Assembly (NCBI GenBank): GCA_021802165.1 | Contig: JAKAAU010000001.1 | Location: 1 to 23,745, forward strand | Length of the DNA stretch: 23,745 bases | Direction: 5' to 3' | Source of the DNA: Thermoplasmata archaeon | GTDB taxonomy: Archaea; Thermoplasmatota; Thermoplasmata; Thermoplasmatales; Thermoplasmataceae | Part shown: positions 1-7,902 of the stretch, one piece after another | How positions within the stretch are numbered: the first letter of the stretch is position 1 | How the letters are laid out: each line of letters begins with the position of its first letter | The notes under the pieces: generated by a model | Told to the model about the DNA's origin: nothing | The model's database searches: none | What the model saw: the letters and a program-made list of their open reading frames with translations, nothing else | Position numbers and translations under genes: made by a program

Positions 1-79
1 TTTTCTCATTCTTTATGTGCTTTTCCAGTTCATCATAGCTTATTTTTTTGCTGACATGGTACATTTCCGGTTTGACCAT
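1..79 (-). CDS. 5' fragment of an unidentified gene, cut by the left edge
   Basis: An ATG at 79 opens a frame that stays open for 26 codons to the edge of the window (starts MVKPEMYHVSKKIS). A minus-strand TATA-like run lies at about 100-112, roughly 25 bases upstream, so the start is plausible as a leaderless one. The visible residues are charged and helix-forming (Lys/Glu-rich around residues 15-26). They resemble the N-terminal helical part of some helix-turn-helix or IS630-type transposase proteins, but 26 residues cannot settle this. It reads in the same direction as the oxidase operon, 115 bases after its last stop. Confidence 0.4.
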   Translation of the reverse strand, partial: MVKPEMYHVSKKISYDELEKHIKNEK

Positions 80-193
80 GAAAATATAATACAAGTAAGT
101 ATAAATATATTAGTAATTAACTATAATAGCTGAAATATATTTATATCTTGAATTTGTACGTTAATACTTATATCTTTAAAATATTAAATAATT

Positions 194-808
194 TCAGGGA
201 CAGTTGTATAGGTCGCCGTGCGATGGAAGTATGGTTACAGGGCATAAACTTTTAATTTTTCCCATGGATTCTCTGGCATCTTCCATATTCTGGGTAAACA
301 TAGGATCGATCTTTAATTTTTTCCTCTTTATTGTAAATGCATCTCCTACAAATATAGTATTTTTATCTTTATAATACAATGATACATTATCCCGGGAATA
401 TCCTGGAGTATCTACAACTTCCAGAAAATCAAGTTCCATTTTATTATAGGAATATACATGCTGAATTCCCTCGAACCGAAGACCTTTTCCCTCTATTTCG
501 AGGATTCCTTTTAGGTTAGGCCCATTTTTCATAGTTCCCATACCCCGTTTAGGAACGTATATTTTAGGGTTATACGTATCATAAATCTCACGCAATGCTC
601 CAACATGAATATAATCTACTGCAGTTATCAAAACATAGTCTGGAGAACTACCGGTACTGCTATAATAATTCCGTATTTTATTGAAATCAGACTGTATTCC
701 CGCGTCTATTTGGACTATAGCATCGGGTCGTTTTATAATATATGTATGAACAACTGTTCCTGGTATTATGTCAATAGTCTCGGGAAAATCGAAAACAATT
801 TTAGCCAT
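194..808 (-). CDS. metallo-beta-lactamase-fold protein with degenerate zinc site
   Basis: Last gene of the oxidase operon, 204 aa. The frame is open from an ATG at 829, but a strong ribosome binding site GGAGGTT (815-821) sits 6 bases before the ATG at 808, so the start MAKIVFDF is chosen. The MBL fold shows in the order of motifs: a TAVDYIHVG segment where active enzymes have THxHxDHVG, then DTPGYSRDNVSLYY where HTPGHxxGxxSLYY is expected, then FVGDAF and LPSHGD. Only the last His of the first motif, the bridging Asp (residue 156) and the final His (197) remain. Four usual metal ligands are Ala, Asp, Ile and Tyr. The fold is fairly sure. A classical two-zinc hydrolase activity is doubtful, and a binding or assembly role beside the oxidase is inference. 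Confidence 0.75.
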   Translation of the reverse strand: MAKIVFDFPETIDIIPGTVVHTYIIKRPDAIVQIDAGIQSDFNKIRNYYSSTGSSPDYVLITAVDYIHVGALREIYDTYNPKIYVPKRGMGTMKNGPNLKGILEIEGKGLRFEGIQHVYSYNKMELDFLEVVDTPGYSRDNVSLYYKDKNTIFVGDAFTIKRKKLKIDPMFTQNMEDARESMGKIKSLCPVTILPSHGDLYNCP

Positions 809-842
809 CACATTAACCTCCTGTGTCATAAATATATTAAAA

Positions 843-1709
843 TTATATAAAAGGATATATTATTATAACTAGCAAAAGTATCAGCAGGTACATATTTGAA
901 AATCCAAAGGCACTTCTGAAATATTTTTTGTTATACTGTTTAAAGGCAGGTCTAGCAACGTAATAAAGAAGTATAGCGTCCATAATTACTGCAATTGGGA
1001 GATATGCAAGTCCGAGTTTAATTGCGGGCACCAGAAATGGTATAAGGGAATAAAATACAAGTATAACGGTATTAACAATAATCCAGAATTCCGTTTTTTT
1101 GACACCTACCATTGCAGGTAGCATTGGCACCTTACTCGCTTTGTAATCATCTACATTATTAATTGAAAGATTCCAGAAGTGGGTAGGTGTCCACATAAAT
1201 ACAAGGAAAGCAAGAAATAGTGAGGTGAGTGAGACTGAATTTGTAATAGCGGCCCAGCCAGCTAGAGCTGGAAATCCACCTGCTATTCCTCCTATTACAA
1301 TGTTTAAACTTGTTCTTCGTTTTAAAAATACAGTATATAGAAATACATAGCTGAGAAATCCCCCAAAAATAAATAATGCTGTTAATAAATTTATGAATAG
1401 CGAACTAACTATAAAGGATATAATGATCATAATAAGTGCAATTGAAAATATATAGCCCCGGGTGTATGCATTCAGGGTGCTGGACCTAGATTTTGTTCTC
1501 TTCATTTTTGTATCTATATCCATATCGTAAATATTGTTGAACATACTTGCGGACATAGAACCTAATGTTCCGGTAAGTATCAGTAAAAATAACACTATGG
1601 GATGGGAAAAACTACCCGGTGCTAAAATAAAGGCTGTTACGGCAACTAAATCTATTAAAATCGTAATTTCCAGTTTGGTAATTTTCATAAAGTTTGTTAA
1701 TTTACCCAT
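843..1709 (-). CDS. ctaB: protoheme IX farnesyltransferase (haem O synthase)
   Basis: A UbiA-family prenyltransferase of 288 aa that should add a farnesyl group to haem B to give haem O, the precursor of haem A for the neighbouring oxidase. Both Asp-rich prenyl-diphosphate motifs are visible: NNIYDMDID (58-66) and NVDDYKASKVPMLP (185-198). The haem-O-synthase signature segment GGIAGGFPALAGWAA followed by WTPTHFWNLS (173-182) separates it from other UbiA enzymes. About eight or nine membrane helices are apparent. The length is usual for the family. Start at ATG 1709 is supported by GGTGA at 1716-1720. A TATA-like run at about 1730-1750 in the 53-base gap to coxB could add a secondary promoter. 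It lies between coxB and the MBL gene. Confidence 0.93.
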   Translation of the reverse strand: MGKLTNFMKITKLEITILIDLVAVTAFILAPGSFSHPIVLFLLILTGTLGSMSASMFNNIYDMDIDTKMKRTKSRSSTLNAYTRGYIFSIALIMIIISFIVSSLFINLLTALFIFGGFLSYVFLYTVFLKRRTSLNIVIGGIAGGFPALAGWAAITNSVSLTSLFLAFLVFMWTPTHFWNLSINNVDDYKASKVPMLPAMVGVKKTEFWIIVNTVILVFYSLIPFLVPAIKLGLAYLPIAVIMDAILLYYVARPAFKQYNKKYFRSAFGFSNMYLLILLLVIIIYPFI

Positions 1710-1762
1710 ATTTAGTCACCATGATTATATTGAAATAAGTATATAATATAAATAAAGAATAT

Positions 1763-2593
1763 TTATGCACCAGCAGATGGTGGTACTATCGCGGTTCCAT
1801 TATCGTAGTTGTTTGGGCCGTAGTTCACCGAGTACCCATCAAAGTTAGACTGTTCAACCATTTCACCACTCGTTGTGGAATTTAACCAATTTTGATACTG
1901 GGTTTTTGGTAATACAAATGCCGGGCCTCTCATATGTGCATGCCCAAGGCCACAGAGCTCAACGCACTCAAAGTAGAATTCACCTGTATTAGTAATATTC
2001 GTCCAGATATAGTTATAATGTCCAGGGAAAGCGTCCACCTTCGTGACGTTAATCAAGTAGAACGAATGCATCACATCTACGCTAGTTACATTAAATTGAA
2101 TTGGCGTATCTGCTGGCAACACAACAAAGTGCCTTGATGAGGCCCCATTTGGGTATATGAACACCCACTGCCACTGATAACCAACTACATCGATATCCAT
2201 ATAGTGATGGGCATCTGTGGGAGCTGAGGGTGCCGCTCCGGCGACCCTTATACCGTAAGCTGGTGGTAGATCATATACCAGCAGTGAGAGCAGTATAAGC
2301 ACCACAAAAAGAACAAACAGTTTGAATATGGTCTTGTTTCCACGCTCAAGGTTCTCTATTCTTCCTGGTCTCATATCAACATCTTTATTATACTTTGAAT
2401 TTTCAAAGTCATCTGCTTTTTTGGGCTTGTAACTTCTAAGAAACACATATACATACCACAGGGCAAAGCCGGCTCCTATTAAAACGCCTGGAATGATATA
2501 TGCCAGGAATATGGATGTAATTTCTGCTCCTGTAATGGAGCCTCGCGGTATCAAATGATACACACTAGGTAATATATTATATAATTCAAACAT
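1763..2593 (-). CDS. coxB: cytochrome c oxidase subunit II (CuA domain)
   Basis: Subunit II of the haem-copper oxidase, 276 aa, taking electrons at the binuclear CuA centre and passing them to subunit I. Two membrane helices lie at about 26-52 and 89-108, then an extracytoplasmic cupredoxin domain. All CuA ligands are visible: His176 (VMHSF), Cys210, Glu212, Cys214, His218 and Met221 (in CVELCGLGHAHM). The aromatic electron-entry patch YQWQWVF is at 139-145. Start at ATG 2593 is set by GAGGTGA (2601-2607), which overlaps the stop of the upstream sulfocyanin gene. The intact CuA site means it accepts electrons from a cupredoxin or cytochrome rather than working as a quinol oxidase. Sulfocyanin is the obvious local partner. 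The last 35 or so residues are polar and Asn/Ser-rich. Confidence 0.95.
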   Translation of the reverse strand: MFELYNILPSVYHLIPRGSITGAEITSIFLAYIIPGVLIGAGFALWYVYVFLRSYKPKKADDFENSKYNKDVDMRPGRIENLERGNKTIFKLFVLFVVLILLSLLVYDLPPAYGIRVAGAAPSAPTDAHHYMDIDVVGYQWQWVFIYPNGASSRHFVVLPADTPIQFNVTSVDVMHSFYLINVTKVDAFPGHYNYIWTNITNTGEFYFECVELCGLGHAHMRGPAFVLPKTQYQNWLNSTTSGEMVEQSNFDGYSVNYGPNNYDNGTAIVPPSAGA

Positions 2594-2605
2594 TTTCTTT
2601 TCACC

Positions 2606-3223
2606 TCATTTTATTGTATAGTATGGCACATGCACTGAAGAGCTGACTATTACATATACATACATTCCGGCCTCGGCATGGGTTGTCAAACCACAAACTA
2701 TCCAATAATTACCGGGGGCCGTGTCATTCCACCATATAGATCTGTAATGTGAAACGTTTCCATACCATATTGGATCTATTGTACCCGTACTATTTATGAC
2801 CTTTTGGACATGCTCACTGGTATGTGCCCATATGGGTCCATGTGCCCACTGTGATGCGTACGGAAGTTCAATTTTCAGGGTGTGTGGTTTAACCTCATAA
2901 TTCGTCATATTGGCATGGATATATGCATTTGCAGGAAGGTATATTGTCATGGCGCCATAAGATGTTCCGTTAAAGTTAAACGGATATGCATTTGGATAAC
3001 CATTTCCCTGCCCCCATGCGGCAAGGGAGAGATTTACTATTTGAACAGTCGTGCCATTGCTCAATGTTTGGTTATAGTAAGGTATAGCCTTGTAGCTAAC
3101 TTTTCCCTGATCAGACATAACAGTATTCATAGGCTCATATGTAGCTACTGTTATTCCAACGGCTGCTATTAACACAATAGCAATAGCCAGTACAGCAAAC
3201 GCTGCCTTAGTTACTGGTTTCAA
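2606..3223 (-). CDS. soxE: sulfocyanin, membrane-anchored blue copper protein
   Basis: Type 1 copper protein, 205 aa, probably carrying electrons to CuA of the oxidase outside the membrane. One N-terminal helix (about 7-29) anchors it. The sulfocyanin signature FNFNGTxxGxMxIYLPA is present (from residue 82). The copper ligands are His114 (KPHTLKI), Cys177, His182 and Met187 (in CGLTTHAEAGM). The frame is open to an ATG at 3262, but GGAGGTGG at 3229-3236 lies 5 bases before a TTG at 3221-3223 whose TG is shared with the TGA of the preceding gene (TTGA overlap), so translational coupling from TTG is preferred. Related sulfocyanins and rusticyanin act in terminal respiration and iron oxidation. 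A role in Fe(II) oxidation here is inference from organism type. Confidence 0.9.
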   Translation of the reverse strand: MKPVTKAAFAVLAIAIVLIAAVGITVATYEPMNTVMSDQGKVSYKAIPYYNQTLSNGTTVQIVNLSLAAWGQGNGYPNAYPFNFNGTSYGAMTIYLPANAYIHANMTNYEVKPHTLKIELPYASQWAHGPIWAHTSEHVQKVINSTGTIDPIWYGNVSHYRSIWWNDTAPGNYWIVCGLTTHAEAGMYVYVIVSSSVHVPYYTIK

Positions 3224-3447
3224 CTGAACCACCTCCCCATAAAAACCTGAATAAATAACCAAAGGCTAAACCATATGGCTATTATAATTACAGCCACAGC
3301 ATATGGATTTTTCCAGATGCCAACTTCCCTATATTCAAGGTCATCGTCTCCCAGTTCCATCTCAACATCATCATAATTATATGAAGATGTGACATCGATT
3401 TTGTTCTTACTTATTGTTTCTGCATTCTCTTTATTTATATTATCCAT
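3220..3447 (-). CDS. small one-helix protein of the oxidase operon
   Basis: 75 aa, tightly packed between the oxidase core and sulfocyanin genes. The first 45 residues are polar and acidic (a DVEMELGDDDLEYREV stretch), followed by one membrane helix at about 48-70 ending in GRWFS. Start at ATG 3447 is chosen because GAGGTGG (3453-3459) sits 5 bases before it. An in-frame GTG at 3456 lies inside that site. The site overlaps the coxAC stop, and this gene's own stop overlaps the sulfocyanin start, so expression is coupled to both. No family is recognised. Position and size suggest an accessory oxidase subunit (compare the small SoxI-type genes of SoxM operons), which is inference. Confidence 0.8.
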   Translation of the reverse strand: MDNINKENAETISKNKIDVTSSYNYDDVEMELGDDDLEYREVGIWKNPYAVAVIIIAIWFSLWLFIQVFMGRWFS

Positions 3448-3457
3448 TTTTTCCACC

Positions 3458-5965
3458 TCATGCTATAAATGCAACAGTTGTAAATACCGTTGTTAGAAAG
3501 ACAAATGCTACAAACCACATTATAACATCTGCACTTGTCGCAGTTCTACCCCACAGGAATTTCCTTGAATACTTGACCCTTACTGCGTACCCTATCATTA
3601 CTGCTATTACCCCAACTCCAAAAAGCAGATCCATTAGGGATATAAGCCAGTACATTGAAGCTATCGGGTTGTTTGCAGTTGCACCTCCAAGGCTCAAAGC
3701 CGAATAGGAATTAATATTAAACAGCGAAAGCATCGATGTTATTATGAATATTATCCCGAATACGGCTCCTAGAGTCATATAACTGGCACTCTTCTTGGGA
3801 GATTTCTTTATAGCCCCATAGAGTGAGCGCCATACGAGCAGGGTAGCTATTCCTATTGCTGCAATTGAAATATAAATGTAAACTGATGCTACCGATGGGA
3901 AGAACCATGTAACGGGATCGTTCCCTTCTACATATGGAGACACAGATTGGAGTTTTATCCATTCAACCATTCCATAGAATGTAGCCATCCATATCATATC
4001 TCCTGCAAGGAAAATCAGCATTCCGAGTCTAGTGTTATTGAAACCTTTTGTAACCGGGTCCTTCCTGTAGGCAGGTGGTACATTGGGGGATTTAAGTTTG
4101 TAATCATCGTACATCCAGCCAATTGTTCCTATGAGGAACAATGCTGCTGCAACTGCAACTATTGCATATCCGAGATATGCATAAAATGACCCAAATGCAT
4201 ATGGCTTATACCCCATCACTGCCACTACCGCACCGACAAATGCCAGTGCAACACCACTACCAATAAACAGCGGCCTTGTGGATAATTCTACCTTGGGTGG
4301 CTTGATTGGTTTACTCTTGTCCAGTAATAGATCTCTATTATCCGCTCCCCCCACGTATGGTTCGTAATCAAAGTTATAGTACTTTGGAGGATTTGTTGTA
4401 AACCATACAAATCCTGCAGTAGCCTTGTATGGATTCTGATCTGCTAGTGACTGGTGTTTTTTCATAGAATATCCAAAATTTGCAAACATTATCAAGAAGG
4501 AAAGCCCAAATATAAACGCCCCGATCGTGGATATTTCATTGAATATAGTGTAACCAAAGCCTGACTGATAGGTATATACCCTTCTAGGTAAATCATACAG
4601 AAAGAACATGGGGAAGTAGAGGACATTCACTCCTATATAGGCTATTGCCCAGTGGATTCTCCCTAATCTCTCGCTGTACATCTTCCCTGTGAACTTCGGG
4701 AAATAATAGTACAGATTTCCCATGAGCCCCATTACAGCCACACCAACCATGAAGTAATGGAAGTGTGCTACCACGTAATAGTCACCATGTACTATAGTGT
4801 CAATAGCCAGTGAAGATTGTGTAACACCTGTTATACCACCTATCATAAACGATGTGGAAGCTGCAAGTGCAAACAGAATAGGTGTTTGGAATTTATGTTT
4901 TGCTCCTAGAAGTGTTGCAATCAATCCAACGATCATCATCCCAGTGGGTATGGATATTGTTTCTGTAAATATGCTTGTGGCCATTAACCAAGCAAACACT
5001 ATACCGGTCATAAATGTGTGATGAAGGAAAACCATAACACTGTCAACAGATATAGCACCCATTGCAGCTATCATCCATTTCTTAAGATAAGGAGCCCTGT
5101 GCCCGAGATTTGATAGATAATCGAACATAGCACCTGTACCCGGTAGGAGCAGTAAATACACCTCCGGATGCCCGAAGTACCAGAACAGATTTTCCCACAT
5201 AAGAGCTCCCCCATATGTAGAAATAAATACGCTTAATCCCAGCAGATTCGATACGACCAGTATAAAAAATTCAGCAGTTATTTCAGGGAATACAAACCAT
5301 GATATCATTGCAACCCAGAGTATGGCCCAAACGAATAAAGGTAAGTTCATTAACCTAAAACCACGCGCCCTGGCCTTGAAGACAGTAGTTATAACCTCAG
5401 TAGATGCAATGATTGTACCAAGACCCCTCACTACCACTGCGGCTGCAGCTGTATCAGCCCCAATATATGGTGTAAACTTAAATGATGATAATGGCTGATA
5501 AACTGTCCATCCTGTGTCCAGATTTCCGCCAGGGAGGAAGAATCCCATCCAGAGAAGTATGCCACTAAATAAGTATAACCAGTAACCGAGTGCATTAATC
5601 CTCGGGTATATCATATCTCTAGAACCAATAGCAAGCGGTACCAAATAAATACCAAATCCAAAACCAAGAGGGCCAAGGAACCATACAAGCATTGTAAGCC
5701 CGTGTATGGTTACAAGTTGATTATACTGTAATGCATCCAGAAATCTCCCGGAGAATAGACCGTAATTAACCAGGTCATATCTAGGTATCGCCAGCTGTAC
5801 TCTCATTAAAAGCGCCAGCACTCCTCCCCCGATAAAGAAAACCAGCGATGTCAGTATATACAACAGTCCTATTTGTTTATGATTTGTAGAGAAAATCCAG
5901 CCTCTGACTGAATTATATATCTTATTATTCTTCTCATATAGCTCATCGTTACTACCGGCTTCCAT
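3458..5965 (-). CDS. coxAC: cytochrome c oxidase subunits I+III fusion
   Basis: Catalytic core of an A-type haem-copper oxidase, 835 aa, reducing O2 and pumping protons. The subunit I part (about 1-510) holds haem ligands His88 (TIHGLTM) and His403, haem a3 ligand His401 (VAHFHYF), CuB ligands His266, His315 and His316, and the cross-linking Tyr270 in GHPEVY. The D-channel Asp117 (SRDM) and Glu268 are present, but the K-channel Lys of IPTGVK is Met344. After two linking helices (about 565-620), a subunit III-like part starts near 645 (TRLGMLIFLAGDM) with about five helices. The same fusion is known in SoxM. Start at ATG 5965 rather than an in-frame TTG at 5974, because a TATA box is centred 24 bases upstream (leaderless). 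It is the first gene of the operon. Confidence 0.96.
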   Translation of the reverse strand: MEAGSNDELYEKNNKIYNSVRGWIFSTNHKQIGLLYILTSLVFFIGGGVLALLMRVQLAIPRYDLVNYGLFSGRFLDALQYNQLVTIHGLTMLVWFLGPLGFGFGIYLVPLAIGSRDMIYPRINALGYWLYLFSGILLWMGFFLPGGNLDTGWTVYQPLSSFKFTPYIGADTAAAAVVVRGLGTIIASTEVITTVFKARARGFRLMNLPLFVWAILWVAMISWFVFPEITAEFFILVVSNLLGLSVFISTYGGALMWENLFWYFGHPEVYLLLLPGTGAMFDYLSNLGHRAPYLKKWMIAAMGAISVDSVMVFLHHTFMTGIVFAWLMATSIFTETISIPTGMMIVGLIATLLGAKHKFQTPILFALAASTSFMIGGITGVTQSSLAIDTIVHGDYYVVAHFHYFMVGVAVMGLMGNLYYYFPKFTGKMYSERLGRIHWAIAYIGVNVLYFPMFFLYDLPRRVYTYQSGFGYTIFNEISTIGAFIFGLSFLIMFANFGYSMKKHQSLADQNPYKATAGFVWFTTNPPKYYNFDYEPYVGGADNRDLLLDKSKPIKPPKVELSTRPLFIGSGVALAFVGAVVAVMGYKPYAFGSFYAYLGYAIVAVAAALFLIGTIGWMYDDYKLKSPNVPPAYRKDPVTKGFNNTRLGMLIFLAGDMIWMATFYGMVEWIKLQSVSPYVEGNDPVTWFFPSVASVYIYISIAAIGIATLLVWRSLYGAIKKSPKKSASYMTLGAVFGIIFIITSMLSLFNINSYSALSLGGATANNPIASMYWLISLMDLLFGVGVIAVMIGYAVRVKYSRKFLWGRTATSADVIMWFVAFVFLTTVFTTVAFIA

Positions 5966-5983
5966 GTAAAACAATTTCTTTGT

Positions 5984-5994
5984 AAAATATAAAA
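5984..5994 (-). promoter_or_regulatory. TATA box of the oxidase operon
   Basis: TTTTATATTTT on the minus strand, centred 24 bases before ATG 5965. This predicts transcription starting at the start codon, hence a leaderless mRNA for the first gene. The following five genes instead have internal ribosome binding sites. Confidence 0.65.
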
Positions 5995-6167
5995 GTAATT
6001 ATAGAATATTTTCGTAACCTATTATCTAAGAAGTTTAAAAATCAGTATATAATGTCATTTTCGGTCATATTTACACTATATTGCAACATGTAATTAGCTA
6101 AATCGAATTGATGTCCACTTAACTCCAACACAAAGCTCTAAATAACATTTTTAACTTATTGCATAAA

Positions 6168-6929
6168 ATGAGTCAAAAAGAACATTACAACAAAAAGTTA
6201 CTTGTATTTTTTGTTGCTTTCTTTGTAGTTATCACTTTCCTGGCCATTTACGGTGCCGAACACTATGATGGGCATGATGAAACAGTTGAACTTGAACAGT
6301 ACTGCAAGGTATCGGATAATGATTTAGTAAAGGATAATAGTAGTATCTGTGTATATTTCATAACCTGGAACGGAAGTCCGACGGGAGATGCAGGTTCCTG
6401 GGCTCTATATGAATTTTTAAATGAACATGGATATAATCTAGATAAAAATGGTTATATTCATACCTCAGAATCTATGAATAATTTCGAGTATAATGATACC
6501 CCGGGTATAATATTCAATAATTCTGCATATACAGTACATTATAGCGGACATACTGTAATAATCAAACCTGTTTATCTCTATGGCGAGAATCTTACAGACA
6601 ATACCACAATATCCTCTGGATTGCAAAAATTAAAAGAGAGCGTGCCCAGTGGAATATACAATGATGTTAGAATCTATACTACTGAGGCTATTGTTGATGG
6701 CTTAAGTATACCAAGCGATAATATAAGTACATATCCTCATATAAATTCTGTTACATTAATAAATGGACCTGCTGGTGCCTATATATTTAATGGATACCTT
6801 ATAGACCCTTCAATTTTTGGTAATACCACACCAGATAAAGTGATAGCGCATCTGCAGGACAATCCTTCATATGACTCTGTTAAAACTTCAGTAGAGGGTC
6901 TAGAAACATATATTAAAGATGTCAGTTAA
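6168..6929 (+). CDS. DUF929-like membrane-anchored protein
   Basis: 253 aa with one N-terminal helix (about 11-28) and a large domain probably outside the membrane. The segment ITWNGSPTGDAGSWALYEFLNEHGY (residues about 66 onward) matches the core pattern of DUF929 proteins of acidophilic archaea (ISWxGCPxGAxxSWxLYxAL), but the Cys of that motif is Ser70. Two other Cys (46 and 61) flank a loop just before it and could pair. The ATG at 6168 is preferred over an in-frame TTG at 6159, since a weak TATA (TAAATAA, 6139-6145) lies about 26 bases upstream. It is divergent from the oxidase operon with 200 bases between starts. Function is unknown. Many Asn-x-Thr/Ser sites fit an extracytoplasmic place. 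Confidence 0.7.
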   Translation: MSQKEHYNKKLLVFFVAFFVVITFLAIYGAEHYDGHDETVELEQYCKVSDNDLVKDNSSICVYFITWNGSPTGDAGSWALYEFLNEHGYNLDKNGYIHTSESMNNFEYNDTPGIIFNNSAYTVHYSGHTVIIKPVYLYGENLTDNTTISSGLQKLKESVPSGIYNDVRIYTTEAIVDGLSIPSDNISTYPHINSVTLINGPAGAYIFNGYLIDPSIFGNTTPDKVIAHLQDNPSYDSVKTSVEGLETYIKDVS

Positions 6930-6976
6930 TAGATCATTATTAATCTTATTAATCAGGAAGTTCCCCTAGCATTGGC

Positions 6977-7214
6977 ATGAAAAATATCATTTTAATATGT
7001 GATGGATACACTTATAAAGTGATGCAAAAATATTAAAATCGAAGTAATAACAGAACACAAAAAAGACTCAATAATTTTGTATAGTATGCTGATAGACATT
7101 TATATTAACGAGAATATAAAAAAGAATAAAGTCTAATTATGCATTGCAAAAGCATTAAATTTAAAGAGCATCGGGACAGTTAAAAACTATCGTCTACAAA
7201 AATTGATTAAATAA
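6977..7214 (+). pseudogene. possible decayed small gene in the 6930-7216 gap
   Basis: An ATG at 6977 opens 19 codons of protein-like sequence (MKNIILICDGYTYKVMQKY). The sense then seems to move to another frame from about 7026 (IKIEVITEHKKDSIILYSML...), runs to an in-frame TAA at 7134-7136, and resumes (IAKALNLKSIGTVKNYRLQ...) to a stop at 7212-7214. Together they would make about 75 residues with a basic, HTH-like end. One frameshift and one stop are needed, so this is either a relic or chance. No family is recognised. Nothing else is seen in the gap between the DUF929 gene and the next gene. Confidence 0.3.
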
Positions 7215-7216
7215 AA

Positions 7217-7438
7217 TTAAGATTCCTTATTTTTTTCTCTTAATTTAAGTATTATCATTATGGCAATGAAAGCCAGAGCTATGGCAAGCATAAATAAATC
7301 CACTGCGTATCCGTCGGCATAAAATCCTGAAACAATTGAGCTCGTAGAATATGGTTTGAATGCCACCAAAAATGTCATTAGTCCCATCATCGGCACTGAA
7401 AATAGTCTATTTTTAATTTTTTCATCATGAGCTTTCAT
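7217..7438 (-). CDS. small two-helix membrane protein, unknown
   Basis: 73 aa with two hydrophobic segments (about 14-37, weaker, and 45-65), separated by a short loop FYADGYAVD, and a basic C-terminus (KLREKNKES). The ATG at 7438 is the only good start. A TATA-like AAGTAATATAC lies about 22-26 bases upstream on the minus strand. No recognised family or catalytic residues. The next gene upstream, of the same size and topology and the same strand, suggests a related or functionally linked pair, but the sequences are not clearly similar by eye. Confidence 0.6.
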   Translation of the reverse strand: MKAHDEKIKNRLFSVPMMGLMTFLVAFKPYSTSSIVSGFYADGYAVDLFMLAIALAFIAIMIILKLREKNKES

Positions 7439-7513
7439 GAATTAGTATAATTTTGTATATTACTTAAAAGTAATTGTAAAATATATTTATATTTTATATA
7501 TCAAAGTATAAAT

Positions 7514-7726
7514 TTAATTTGAGCTACTTTCATCAGAATCACGGAGAGATATTTTAGTCGAAGCTAATGCGGTGAACCCGAGTCCTATTATAAACGCAGC
7601 TACCCCAACTATACCAGTATATGATGCATACGGTAATAACCCATAAATAGATAATATTGCTAAACCGAATCCCCCAAGTAACAACGAAAGCCCGACAGCT
7701 AAAAGTTTTAATCCTGTAGATAACAT
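7514..7726 (-). CDS. small two-helix membrane protein, unknown
   Basis: 70 aa from the ATG at 7726 (an in-frame GTG at 7735 would add three residues). Two Gly/Leu-rich helices (about 5-28 and 33-55) are followed by a short polar tail STKISLRDSDESSSN. An A/T-rich TATA-like element at about 7742-7753 is centred near 22 bases before the ATG, and GTGAT lies 4 bases before it, so either leaderless or led initiation is possible. No family is recognised. It resembles generic small membrane proteins found beside respiratory genes in Thermoplasmatales, with no function implied. Confidence 0.6.
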   Translation of the reverse strand: MLSTGLKLLAVGLSLLLGGFGLAILSIYGLLPYASYTGIVGVAAFIIGLGFTALASTKISLRDSDESSSN

Positions 7727-7873
7727 ATTTATCACGATGTGATTATATTTTAATTCTATTTAATATTTTTTGTAGAAATAATTTGCATTTAAAAATTTTG
7801 AAATATAGATTTCTAGCTATTATAGGGGCCTAATACCCGGTAAAATTAAAAGTTGAATATATTCTTTAATAAG

Positions 7874-7884
7874 TATTTTATACA
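7874..7884 (+). promoter_or_regulatory. TATA box for the 51-aa membrane protein
   Basis: TATTTTATACA, centred 24 bases before ATG 7903, which predicts a leaderless transcript. Confidence 0.5.
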
Positions 7885-7902
7885 TACAAATAATATGACA
7901 TT

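Noticed and set aside
194..829. Longer start of the MBL protein at ATG 829
   Set aside because: The GGAGGTT ribosome binding site lies inside this extension at the right distance for ATG 808.
2606..3262. Longer start of sulfocyanin at ATG 3262
   Set aside because: The extra 13 residues overlap the end of the upstream gene and contain the ribosome binding site; the coupled TTG at 3223 fits better.
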